Source: Nageia nagi
Lineage: Eukaryota; Pinophyta
Reading direction: 5' to 3'
NCBI GenBank assembly: GCA_050084985.1
Contig: JBITNC010000001.1
Span: forward strand, 105,958,001 to 106,022,000
DNA: 64,000 nt
Below, one piece after another: positions 49,373 to 60,942 of this stretch. Under the pieces are notes generated by a model, which saw only the letters and a program-made list of their open reading frames with translations, was not told where the DNA came from and searched no databases. Each line of letters begins with the position of its first letter. Positions within the stretch are counted from its first letter, which is position 1. Position numbers and translations under genes: made by a program.

Positions 49373-50920
49373 TGTATATTCATACATAATAAATTCTTTA
49401 TTAAAGCCTCGGTATACTTTACTTGCAATCATGGGTTCATTTTAAGAGCCTCGGGAGTTTTTCTGGAGCAAACAAAACAGGTCGGAGTCTAAAAGTAAAG
49501 AATTCCGGAATAAGATGATGACGTCACAGAGGATAAGACAGTCACATTTTGGTAAAAACTGGGTTCTGGAGATGATGATGTCAGCAAGGGGTGATTAAAA
49601 GACCGGAGTCAGTGGATAAAGCGTTCCGAAATGAGATGATAAAAGCTCAGTTGTGGAAAGGCCCATATTCCGGAGAAAGTAAGTAAAACATTTCCGGAAG
49701 GGGAAGAGACATCACGGGGAGAACAACGTTCACATTTTTGAATGAAACCAGGTTTCGGAGATGATGAGGTCAATAAGGAGCTATCAAATAGCCGGAGCCA
49801 GTGAGCAAAATATTTCAGAGATGATGAGGTCAGCAAGAGATAATCAAAGAAGCCGGAGCCGGTAGCTTAAGTGTTCCGGAAGTAAAGCATTCCAGATAAA
49901 ATGATGACATCACAATGGAAAGGATAAAGCTCAGTTTTGATAAGAACAGGTTTCGGAGATGATGAGGTCAGCAAGAGATAATCAAAGAAGCCGGAGCCAG
50001 TTAAGTAGAGCATTCCAGAAATGTGAAGATGACGTCACGGTTTCTGGGCCTTAACCCAAAACTGGATCCCGGAAGCAATGAGGGCCGTAAAAAGTGATCA
50101 AATAGCTGGAGCCAGTGCGTAAAATATTTTAGAATGTAGAGACGAAGCCAGCAAAAGGTCAGATCATAGTTGTCAAGAAGCGTATCATCTACAATCTACC
50201 TATTTTTGTAATATTCTGCCAAGTGGCGTATGTAGGTAGTATCAGTTAAAAGAAGGCTAGGATCTTGAAGCCATTTTTGTAACCGTTTCTATTCTGCACT
50301 TCTTGTAACTGTAGTTACTACAGTATAAATATATGAAAATAAAGTGAGAAAAGGGTTGAAAGCCTAGTATTGCTCTTCACATTTGTTCTCGAAGACCTGT
50401 AGTTTTTATCAGTAATATGAAACCATCTTGACCTTTCTTGTCTAGCACTCGTAATTGTCATTCTTAATTTGGTTACATTGTGGCAGCTTGGCTTGTTTCT
50501 TGAATGATATTTATGGGTTGCTAGTATAACTGTGTCTGCTACATGGTAGAGTAAAGTTGGGAAACTATTAGAGAGTGAGAGCTTGTACCGTAGCTGCTAC
50601 ACTAGATTCAGGCCAAGGTTTCACACACTGTGAAAGCCCGCGCTGAACTAGTGATCCACCTTTGCTTTCTCTCTTGTTACCCTAAGCCTTTTTGCTTAAA
50701 TTCCTTGCACTCTACTCCTTTTATTTCTTTCCTGTTACCCTAACCCTTTTGCTTGAATTCCTTGCACTCTACTCTTTTATTTCCTTTCCTGTTACTTTTT
50801 CTATGCCCAATAGATAAGGAACCGACCTTCTCCGGAGATCAGACTGTCACTATAGTCTGTTCATGATTTACTTTGGTTAAGATTGCTCACGGCGCATATA
50901 TTACACAATCATAATCAACA
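49373..50920 (+). repeat. 3' LTR of TR-GAG element
   Basis: 1548 bp, starting TGTATATTC and ending CAACA. It keeps two intact TGACGTCA boxes (49519-49526 and 50030-50037) that read TGATGTCA and TGACATCA in the 5' LTR. Confidence 0.92.
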
Positions 50921-50975
50921 GTTGTATTACTTATACCCCATAAACTAAAGAGAATTAGTATTTTTTACCTTAAAT

Positions 50976-50980
<5 letters not shown>
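50921..50980 (-). pseudogene. Ty3-gypsy integrase, right part of the interrupted frame
   Basis: Reading minus from about 50975 to 50921 gives FSLVYGV, one stop, then VIQ. With one copy of the GTTGT duplication removed this runs in frame into PLEIEIPYL at 46230 downwards. 'SLVYG...P.EIEIP' is a signature of plant Ty3-gypsy integrase. Upstream parts of pol are absent, replaced by a TA microsatellite. Confidence 0.8.
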
Positions 50981-51009
<29 letters not shown>

Positions 51010-51024
51010 ATATATATATATTAG
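50972..51024. repeat. (TA)n microsatellite
   Basis: About 50 bases of nearly uninterrupted TA, at the junction between the gypsy relic and copy B of the segmental duplication. Confidence 0.95.
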
Positions 51025-51029
51025 TATTT

Positions 51030-52411
51030 TCATTAAGTTTCCTTATTGAAGCTCATTACAAAACTATTATTTTTATCTTTAAGAAAATTGCTATATTTTT
51101 AGTCCCATGATGTGGTAGCTCTCTCATCCTAAAAAGCTTTAGGTTGGTGACGTATTGGACATGTGTACTCATTTATTTACACTTTATAGTATTTTCAAGT
51201 CCTTTTCATGAGTGAGGAGGAGGTGTTAAGCTTGGAACTAACGTTCACAAGATGAATCCATCATCATGTTTATTGTAGTATCACCTCCTCTCCTTTTAAT
51301 CATTCCTTTCATGACATAGTAAGGGTATTAATGGAGTTTAATATGTATTTATGGCCTCATGAATGATGGTTTTGTGAGTACATTGGATTGCATTCCTTTT
51401 TCCATATTTTAGGAGAGCTTCTTGAATTAGGGGATTTAATTTGGTTGGATGTTATGTATGTGTTTTAACCCATCTCAAACTCTATGTTCTCATTTTGTGT
51501 GGTGGTTTCCTTATTGCCTTTTATAGGGATGGGTTATGATGGACTACTCAACCTAGAGAAAGCTCAATTGGTTACAAATAAGGAGGTATATAAAATTATG
51601 AAAAGGAAAATGGAGGGGGTTATGGGTTGGTCCATGTTGCTTTATCTTAGAGATTATAATGTTGATCTATTTAAGAAACTAAATATTTCTTAGGTTGGAG
51701 GAAATGTTAGTATATTTGGTTATGAATTTATGCTAATGAGGTACTTTTAGAAGATATTTCTTATTTTAAAGCTTCATGGTTAAAAATTTTTAGAGACAAT
51801 CACTCCCTCTTTGAAGAAGTCAAAAACTTATTCAATAAGGAGGAGAAATACTTAAAGAAGAAGAGGGGTATTGCTCATTTATCTCTCCTATATCCATGGT
51901 GAAAGATTTACTAGGTATTGATGGTGTATGTTACCCTAAATGCATATATGGATATAATTTAAAGCTTTCACATAGCATTACTCAATTATATTTAGCATGA
52001 TAAAGTCTTAAATATGCTAAGCTTTATGTTGAATTCCCTTGGAAATACTTTTTGGATATACAATGTAGGAAGAAGTCACATCCGATTCATTATAGGTTGT
52101 TGTTCCTAACCTTTACCCATATGATTTCTAAAATGTATTTGAGGTTTAATATTTAATGGGAGGCCAATCAAAATAAGTTGATGGTGATGGATGAAGAGGA
52201 TGTAGAAAAGGATACTTTTATTTCAGTTGATAAGGTGCCAATGAGTAATATGGAATCTCAAACTTCTTCTATAGAAATAGGACCTTATTTGGATACTCCA
52301 ATGGAGGCAAATTATGAGGTGCTTCTGAAATCCAAATCTAGGGTTGAAGAGGAGTTTTTAGTGATGGAGAATCCTAAACATATCTACCACCTTTGCAAAT
52401 GTAAAAAATAA
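51030..52411 (+). pseudogene. unrecognised decayed reading frame, copy B of the duplicated segment
   Basis: Matches 19396-20850 along its whole length, from 'ttattgaagctcattacaaaa' to the phrase coding NYEVLLKSKSRVEEEF. Here the frame segment 51484-51693 (DGLLNLEKAQLVTNKEVYKI) is longer than in copy A. 52178-52411 codes DEEDVEKDTFISVDKVP. Comparing the two copies gives a better idea of the lost protein than either alone, but I do not recognise it. Confidence 0.5.
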
Positions 52412-52940
52412 AGCTAATATATCTAATGAGGTCATATCGAACACAAGTGGGGAGGTCCTTACAAAAAAATAATGCCATTCAGATCATAATAGTAAGGATT
52501 CTTTACAAACTATTACAAAAAATGCTAAATGTGGTGGTAGGTTCACTGAAAAAAACATTTCTAAGTTGGAGGTGTTGAGGCTCTCTTTCATGATTTTAAA
52601 ACATTTGGTGGGGTTACAAAATAGAGTCTTTGTAATGCAAATGGATCTGAAGGAAACGATAGTCTCCCAGTTGAACAATATGAGAAGATATATGGATTCA
52701 GAGTAGAAAATTGTTAATGGTCTTTTTATTTTATTTGAAAGTAATTTAAAAGGTTTTTTTTTTCCTTTGCAAATCTTTGTTTATTTTCCTTAGTTAGAGG
52801 TTGACTATAATACTTGTCAATGGGCTTATTGTTGAGGCCTTAGCTTTTGTGATTTTTCATTTTGAGTGTAATGTACATCATACAAAAGCTTTTTTGTAAG
52901 ATAATAATCCTTATAAAATCTCATATTATATCTAATATCA

Positions 52941-53003
52941 ACTATATACATACACATGCATACATACATACATATGTAATATACATATACATATATACAC
53001 ACT
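52941..53003. repeat. ATAC-type microsatellite
   Basis: Repeats of 'atac/acat' in the promoter-side region of the HMA pseudogene. Confidence 0.8.
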
Positions 53004-53584
53004 ACTTGTTATATATATAAAGAAAATATATCCATAGTTTTATAATTATAAAGAGATAAAAAATTTATTTAAATATGGTTGTTCTATTTATAAATGAAAT
53101 CATAATATTTTTATAGCAAGTATTATATCTTCTAAATAACAATCAAAGATTATAATATACATATTATTATATTTTATAAACTTTGAATGCTATTTAGATC
53201 TCATAGTTGTATAAAAACATTATGATATCTCTAAATGAAGACTTCGTCTCTTTGTAAATATATAAATATAGATATGGATTCTTTGAAACTTTATTATGTA
53301 TGTATGTACATGTTTAATCTCTATCATTGACCCCTTATGCACTTACGATTGAAAATCAATATTTGGTGCATCCTTCGCTAATTTGTTAATGATGTGTCTA
53401 CAAGCTACTCTTTTAAATCATGTTACAAATGGGTAATTTCTTGAAATAATTTTAAAGCCAACTTATGACATTATGAAGTTTGTTATAATTACTTCCTCAA
53501 ATCTAAATTGGATAGAGGAAAATACCAAACATGACTACAATCTATCAAGCATAGCTTCAATAACTAATTCCTCATCTTATCAGA

Positions 53585-53915
53585 ATGAAGGTTTGGAGAA
53601 GTTGTTATGCTTTACAAGTAGGAGTACATATATGTGCATGCAAGAAAATGAATTAATTGGTTGAAATTTGTAGAATATTGTATTTATGATGTTGATCAAA
53701 AATGATAAATCCAACAGAAGAGTCCTTAAGGTGGTGGTCAATCTAGAAGGTATTGTAATTAATTATTTATTTATTTCTTTATGCAGCATGCACTTATGGA
53801 AAGTGAGAATGATAAAAATATTGCAGGGGTCAATTAAGGGGTGGTGGACATGGAGGATAATAATATCATAATTATTGGGACCATAGACTCAGTTTATCTC
53901 ATTGGGTCTACTCCT
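53585..53915 (+). pseudogene. HMA-domain gene, decayed copy of 21885-22372
   Basis: Retains ATGAAG plus GT at 53585, an acceptor TTTGTAG before exon 2 and the exon 2 end 'AAGGTGGTGGTCAATCTAGAAG|GTATTG'. It also keeps the exon 3 acceptor ATTGCAG near 53826. Exon 3 begins GGGTCAATTAAGG, a stop two codons after the splice. The rest (VVDMEDNNIIIIGTIDSVYL) is still readable but ends at about 53915, where a tandem array starts. The Lys/Glu linker and CaaX end are lost. It is carried in the same segmental duplication as copy B of the unrecognised frame. Confidence 0.85.
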
Positions 53916-53922
53916 AGAAAAA

Positions 53923-54885
53923 TATGCTTGTAATACTTATAACCAAACATAAAAAAATATACGATTCCCAAGTGTTGTATCTTATGTTAAAACTATATAT
54001 ATTTGAATAATTTGCACATAATTAAAACTATATATCATAATCTTCATGTCTAAAATTGGGTCGCAAAAGAAAGACCAAAAGTGATAAGTTAGCCTCATCT
54101 ACTCTATGCTTTGAAATGATGCAACTGTATAAGTCCAAAAGTGGTAAGTTGGCAAAAACATGCTTGTAATACTTAGCTAGACATATAAAAAATATATGGT
54201 TCCCAATTTTTGCATTATTATGTTGAAACTATAGACCATACATGAATAATTTGAGTATAATTGAAACTATATAACATAATCTTGATGTCTAAAATTAGGG
54301 CCCAAAAGCTTATGTGACTATTGCAACAAACCTGTCAAAAGGTGACAAAATACATTTTTCATGTTTGTACAATTATAATATAAGTAATAAGTTAGCCTTA
54401 TCCACCTTATGTTTTGAAATTATCTAATTATACCAATCTAGAAGTGGTAAGTTGGCAAAAACATGCTTGTAATACTTAACCAGAAACAAAAAATACATAT
54501 AGTTCCCAAGTGTTGTATCTTATGTTAAAACTATAGATCATAGTTGAATCATTTGAGGATAATTGAAAATGTAGAGCATAATCTTCATGTCCAAAAATAG
54601 GGCCAAAAAGTTGATGAGATTGTTATAAGAAACCTATCAAAAAATAATAAACTATCTTTTTCATGCTTGTATGATTAGACCAAAAGTGATAAGTTGGCCT
54701 CATCCATTGTATGTTTTGAAAATATGCAATTATATTAGTCCATAAGTGGTAATTTGGAAAATATATGCTTCTAATAATTATCTAAATACATAAAAAATAT
54801 GTGGTTACTATGTGTTGCATCTTATGTTAAAATTATAGATCATATTTGAATTATTTGAGCATAATCAAAACTATCAAGCAGTTCC
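53923..54885 (+). repeat. tandem repeat, about 302-bp units
   Basis: Units start with 'atgcttgtaatactta' at 53923, 54160, 54463 and 54765 (last one partial). Landmarks in each unit are 'gttgcatcttatgttaaaactata', 'cataatcttcatgtctaaaa' and 'aagtggtaagttggcaaa'. The first unit is about 65 bases short. Confidence 0.9.
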
Positions 54886-55885
54886 TCAAATGATGCAATT
54901 GTACCATATGTTCTAAAATGATTCAATTGTATCATATGTTATGAAATGATCTAAATACACTACATGATATGGAAAAATTATATGAGATGATTTGAGTAGC
55001 TTTGAAACCTCATGAATCAATAGTAGCATCAAATTCGCTATTTCAAACCTCCAACAAATTTATACCTACCATTGAAATATCTAAATAGACTATGTGATAT
55101 GAAATGACTTAAATAAAGATAAGAAATGATCTAAGTAAACCATATGATATAAAATTAACTCTCATATTTACATAAATAAATAATGAATAAGTGATAAATA
55201 GTAACATTACCATTAGCCAATGCATTCAAACATGTTACAAAAGATGGATGTAGAATTTTAGTATTTAAAATATAACATGTATTAAGCTTCCAATCAGGCT
55301 ACAAGATCATGCCCACAAATATGTACCCTCAATATCCCTATGAACATATTGAATATTTCCATCATTTATCTATTATCTATAGTTTTATGAAATTTATACA
55401 ACCTAGGTATAAATGATTTTTTTTTAGCATCTTCAACAAGACATGGAATTCATTAGGATAAAATTGGAACTGAACATCATTACCTCATAAAACTTTTTTT
55501 TCCACTCTCTGATCAATTGAAATTAAACATTATGAAAATATCATCTTGTACACATTCCATATTTGGAAAATCATCCATGGTAATGTACATGTCTAATGCA
55601 TGTTGGTCAACAATAGATATTTTTTCTCCCTACAAAAAAAAGTGTTATATGTCTTGTCCATTCTATGAAAAAATAGGTGCTCACAAACCTTCTCAAAACT
55701 AAAGTTTTCATATTTTGTCAGATCCAACATGGACATATAATTTTTTAAGGGTTCTTTAAATTCTTTCTTGCAAAATCAATTAATTCCACAACCCCACATA
55801 TACATTCCTCACTATTTCTAGATCTTTGTAGCCAAGCATTTTCCATGATGTTTAATAAAAAATCTCTTTATATCCTTATACCTAG
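54886..55885. other. AT-rich spacer
   Basis: A few dispersed 'atgatatgaaatgatctaa' phrases. No gene supported. Confidence 0.4.
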
Positions 55886-55889
55886 CCAC

Positions 55890-57251
55890 ATCATAGATAA
55901 GGTGGAAACTATGCAGAATGTAGAATAATACACAAAGGCCTATTGCATTATTCATAGGATGAATCATTATACATGCATTGCTAACCTTCTTGGTCATGTA
56001 AGCTATGCAAACATAGTTTCATAGACTATCATGATAGGCTACAACAAGGGTGCCCCTAAACTCTTTGATAGATAAAGCACTTACGAACCAATCGTAATAG
56101 CATAACCTTTATATGTGTTGTAATTGCATGCAGGTCTAGTGGATGATGATTGTAAATACTTTAATAACATGAAAAAGTCTTATTACATTATTCCTAGGAC
56201 TTATCATTACACATTTGTGCTCAAATGATTTAAATATTCTCCATAGTTTCATTCATGCTCAAAATTCAAATGATTCAAATATGCTCTACAATTCCAATTA
56301 TGCTCAAATGATTCAAACACACTCTACGATTTCAATTATGCTTTTATACATATGTATGCTAAGTTTGGTATCATTCATAATGTATGTTAACTATTTGATA
56401 AGATGCATGATGTAAACATAGTTTCATGGAATGTAATGATTAGAGGATATGTAATTCATGTATATAGGAAGGATGCCCTCAAACTCTTTAATAGATGAAG
56501 AACTTCAAAACCAACCTTAATAGCATAACCTTTGTATGTGTTCCACTTGCATTTAGCCATGTAGGTCTAGTGGATGAGGGCTATAAATACTTTAATAGCA
56601 TGAGTAATTCTTATTATGTTATTCCTAGGATGAATAATTATACATGTATTGTTGACCTTCTTAACTATATAGGTTATGATGCCAACATAATTTCATGGAA
56701 TGCAATGGTGTAAGGATATGAATAAAATAGAGTTTCTAAAAATATGAAAGAATAAATAATTTCATGGACCATAAAATATGGAAGAATATACAAGGCACAA
56801 TGATTATTTGATAAGACGTATGATGAAAATATATTTTCATTATCATATGGAATAATTACATGGACAACAATGATAGGATATGTACAAAATGATTTTTTTG
56901 AAAAAGGTAAGACCATGTAACCTTTGCAAGCATTCTTCTATCATGTGCATTATTTATAGGAAAAATCATTATGTATGCCTTGTTAATCTTATTGGTTGTG
57001 CAGGATATCTTGATGAATCTTTGAATTATTTGACAAGATGCATGATGCAAACATGGACTATAATGATTGGAGGATATGCAATTTATGGATCAAGAAAGGA
57101 TTTCCTTAAACTCTTTGATATATGAAGCACTTGGGAACCAACCTTTGTATATATTCTACATGCATATAGTCATCCAAGTCTAGTGGATGATGGTTGTAAA
57201 TATTTTAATAAAATGAGTGACTCTTATTGCATTATTATTGAGAAGTATCAT
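55890..57251 (+). pseudogene. PPR-protein gene relic with repeated C-terminal segments
   Basis: Frameshifted + strand pieces carry PLS-class PPR phrases typical of the motifs just before the E domain. They are RMNHYTCIANLLGH (about 55960), HAGLVDDDCKYFNNM (about 56130), NIVSWNVMIRGYV (about 56420) and FSHVGLVDEGYKYFNSM (about 56550). Further on come PRMNNYTCIVDLL (about 56625), NHYVCLVNLIGCAGYLDES (about 56960) and SLVDDGCKYFNKM (about 57175). The same block (AGLVDEG..YFNSM, then NHYTC.VDLLG) thus appears about three times. A normal PPR gene has it once, so the relic was internally duplicated before it decayed. It is cut at 57251 by the copia LTR. PPR proteins normally bind organellar RNA; none of this is functional. 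Confidence 0.8.
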
Positions 57252-57745
57252 TGTTAGAATTTGTAATGAAATATTGTGAATATCTAAACTCCTTGTAAGT
57301 TCAATTAATCACTTAAAGGATATGTAGATACCTTAAGGGATTAATTGAATTCTTTATTATGTGTGGACTTTGACCTAACCATGGGGTTAGTTGGTAGGTT
57401 AAATTTAGGTCACACATTTATTGTAACCCTAACCTAACCCTTGGGTTAAAGGGAGGTTAGGGAGGTGCTCTCAAGCTATAAATAGAGGGCCTCTCCTCTT
57501 GTAAACACATCTAAGTTTTGGAGTAAGATTACTCTACTAGGTTGTGTAGGAGAGAGCAAGAGAATAGTTGTAAGAGAGGCATAGATTGAGAATAGAGAAC
57601 TAGTTGTGGATGTAATCCTAAGGAGGGAGGAACCACATTATATTGGTGTCATATTGTGTGAATGATGTTCTTAGGATTGTAGATGATGAATGATTTAGCT
57701 TTCTAGTCTTGGACCTTGGGAATTAGATCTAGGCTAATTCCATCA
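57252..57745 (+). repeat. copia 5' LTR (494 bp)
   Basis: Starts TGTTAGAATTTG, ends CCATCA two bases before the primer site. It has a TATA box TATAAATAG at 57477-57485. The preceding five bases (ATCAT, 57247-57251) would be the target copy to look for after the 3' LTR. Confidence 0.75.
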
Positions 57746-57747
57746 AG

Positions 57748-57760
57748 TGGTATCAGAGCT
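57748..57760 (+). promoter_or_regulatory. primer binding site, initiator-Met tRNA
   Basis: TGGTATCAGAGCT is the standard plant Ty1-copia primer site. Confidence 0.92.
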
Positions 57761-58374
57761 TGGTGTGGAAGCTCTTCTTCTACATTTTGGAGGTGCTTCA
57801 TCCTTCTCAAATTTGGAGATCTTAATCCTAATCTTCATTGTGAGGTAAAAGGTTTGCAAAGGTATAACCTTCTATCCTTCTTTAACTAAGTTCATTATGA
57901 TACTAATTTTTTGTATGATTATGCTAGCTCAATGTCTTAGCAAAAATAACTTCAAATACCATAATATATTTTTACTACTCTCTTCTTACTAACAATATTT
58001 TATGTTAGTAATTTATGTACAAAGAAAATGCCTTTTTTTTTATGAGCAAAAATATATTATGATAGCATCTTATTGAAAAAAATTTTACAATAGTCTTTTG
58101 TGAAAAATATCAAAAAAAGAGGAAGGTGTAATTTTTTTTTATATGTTATTGTTGAAATAAAGTGAAGGACTTTATTTACAAGTTTTGAAATATTTACATA
58201 ATTTCTAGAGGCAAAAGCAAATATGGGGATATTTTCCCTCTCTCATTTTTTATTGTTGAAATAAAAAAGGTGGAAGACTTTACAAGTTCTTTGAAATATT
58301 TACAATGTATTTTTCAAAAATTATAAATTTTTGGGGGGACAAAATAATAAAGTTTACAAAATAAATCTAATACA

Positions 58375-59190
58375 TTACAAAGGGTTTGTAAAACTATTTG
58401 ACAAAATGCCTTGATGCAAAGTCTTCTGGCCTCCTCCATGTCCTACAATGGTCGACAGATCTGCCCAAAATAGATATGTTGAAAGGCTCCCTAAATTGTT
58501 TGTCATGGAGCATGCTGTAGATAAAGTTTCTTGGACTGCAATGATCATAGGAGATGTACAAGATGGATATGTTGAATAGCTCTGTGATCTATTTACCTCC
58601 ACGCATGCAACGTAGACACCGGTTCATGGACTAAAATGATCACAGGATCTGCACAAAATGGAATTATTTGGCATACGCTCATGAAGTTTTCAACTGTATG
58701 TCTGAACAAGACGTCATCTCACAGAATCTGATAATTTTAGGCTACCAAAGACATGGCTTTCCTTGATAGACAATGACACTATTTCACCAAATGCAACAAA
58801 CACCAACAATAGTCAGTTGTTTCCTGATTCAGTGTATGGAGCTCTCCTGAATGGAGCATCAGCAACAGGGCAAACAGAAGGGTGTTATGTTTGAATCCCA
58901 CCAAGCATGCAATGATAATGAAACATATGTCTCTAATGAGTGGCAAGCATCGAGCTCAGTCACCTGTGTCCCTTCCTCTCCACCTCCTACTCGTAATACT
59001 ACTTCCAAATATGACTTTGTTAAGGTTCATGTTTGGTTAGGAGAAAGTGCAGATCACTATTATGTTCTGTCCAGGTTCCTTCTTAGCAGGATGTTAACTG
59101 TCACCAAGGATATGCACAAAATGGATTTCTTGAAAAGGCCAGAGAGACTTTTAAGCATATGCAATTAATTTTAAACCTTCTTCCTCCTCC
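58375..59190 (+). pseudogene. PPR-gene fragments inside the copia leader
   Basis: On +, with stops and frameshifts: VKLFDKMP (about 58388), VDKVSWTAMIIGDVQDGYVE (about 58519), GSWTKMITGSAQNGII (about 58620), a degenerate 'EQDVISQNLIILGYQRHG' (about 58706), VYGALLNGAS (about 58833) and QGYAQNGFLEKARETFKHM (about 59106). These are repeated PPR PLS motifs of the 'VsWtaMI.GyaqnG' type, on the same strand as the PPR relic left of the LTR. They lie between the primer site and gag. This is either captured host sequence or evidence that the LTR and gag-pol come from separate events. Confidence 0.75.
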
Positions 59191-59199
59191 CTCACCATT

Positions 59200-60885
59200 T
59201 AACCTTCTCCCTAGCATTAGTCCATTCAAAATTTTTAGCTTCTCCTTACAATTGAAATAAATACAAGCATTAATTATGAAGTCAAACCTTGGGTAAAAGT
59301 TTTCCAAAAAGGAGGCTATCTTCTATACTCCTCCACAAGCAACATGCTCTTCTTGGTAGAAGAAAAAGGGGGGGTCATTTTTTAAGTATAAACATGCATT
59401 TAATTTTTGTTTTACCAACTAGAAAGGGGATTTGATTTTTTTTGTTTCACCACCTAAGTCTTAAGAACCCAACCAAACCCCTTGAGCATTAATTTTTTGT
59501 TGACTACTCCCAAGAGGCAACGTATACTCCTTCTTGGTAAGGGAAGGGTTGCCATCACTACTTTACCTATATGCATTTATTTTTTTGACTTGAAGTATTT
59601 TAGAGTGCTTGAAGTAAAATAAGCATTAAATTGTATAAAGTAGGGGTATGGGTCTCCTATTACAACTTGCACACATATACTTCTTAGGCATTTATTTTTT
59701 TACTTACTTTCTTACAAGTTAATTGCTCCCATTAAATGGACTTAGGAGTACTTAGAATATTTCTAATATTTTACTCCAAATTGCATGTTTAAAATTACTA
59801 AAAGTGCACATGCAATTTTTTAATGCTAACCTCTTAGCCTTTTTTTTTTTGTAAGCATAGTAATTTAGCCTAAGCATGCTATTTTTTTAAGTAAATAAGG
59901 GAAATTTTTTTACTTAAAATGCATACTTATAAGACAAGTCTTAACATACAATTTTTTTTAGGGATAAAACTTTAAGTGAAAAGGGGGGAATTGGTATAAT
60001 TTTTACTTAAATTGTATCTAGATCTTGAATGCTAGACTTATGATGCATGTATCTTTATCTTGTTTGAAGAATAAAACATGCTTAGGACTTAAATTTTTAA
60101 TGCATGATGCATGATTACTTAATTTTTTTAAGTCATGGAATAATGAATGTTATGAATTAAATGCTAAGTAGGACTTAGTTCTTTTTTAATTCATTAAGTA
60201 CTTGAATATATTGAGCAAAATATACAAAATGTAAAAGTCCTTTAGGGGTTAGTACAAAACCCATTGGACTTTTTAAGGTTTTTCAAAGCTTGTGTGGATG
60301 ATGCAATTTTACTTTACTTTATATTTTTGCACAATTTACTTATACTTGTAAAAACACAAATATTGAAAAGTAACCCCTAAAATGAACACATCCGCATGTA
60401 TTTTTCCACAACATGACTTGTTTGGGGAGCCACAAGGTGAGGACAGGGTAGACTGGAGCCCTTTTTAGTCCAAAGAATTGAGTGGTGGTAAGTCTATCTT
60501 AATTGCCCCTAAGACCTCTGTTGGATTGGACATAACTCTATTAGGTGGACAAGCATGTGTGTAGTGATACCACATGTCTGCACATCCATTCAGGGATTAT
60601 CTTGATAACCTAGGAGGAAAATTAAAAACCTTAATCAAGATAATTAAAATGGCCAGTCCAAGATACGTTAGATCCTTGGAAAATAGTTGGTACTTCTCCT
60701 TGTGAGAGTATATTACTGACCAAGGTGAACTGGTTGAGGACTGGTAGTACCTAGGCTCCACCTTGCGGGCATCCAGGTGAAGGCCTAATTCTACACAAGA
60801 AAACAACCCCAACATTATTCATCTACGGATCATGGTTATAAGTTTGCACATGTGGGACATGTTTACTTATGTTTGATTTGTATAG
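59200..60885 (+). other. remaining copia leader or unassigned
   Basis: No frame with a recognised motif. The last 500 bases are richer in GC than the part before. A pyrimidine-rich stretch ending TTTGTACAG at 60931-60939, just before the gag ATG, looks like a 3' splice site. Confidence 0.4.
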
Positions 60886-60942
60886 ATGGAAACTTGTAAA
60901 AAAATTTTGCATTCTTATTGCATATTTATTTTTGTACAGACA

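Larger units (their letters stand above)
46236..50920 (+). mobile_element. gag-only non-autonomous LTR retroelement (TR-GAG type)
   Basis: Two LTRs of equal length (1548 bp each) flank only 1589 bp of internal DNA, which encodes a Ty3-type gag and nothing else. TSD GTTGT on both sides. Non-autonomous elements with gag but no pol are known in plants as TR-GAG; they rely on pol from another element. LTRs are nearly identical (one difference in the first 60 bases), so this is the youngest complete insertion in the window, although its gag is already broken. Confidence 0.92.

Noticed and set aside
58851-59168. 105-codon + frame in the copia leader
   Set aside because: The PPR motifs there read in another frame, so this one appears to be chance.
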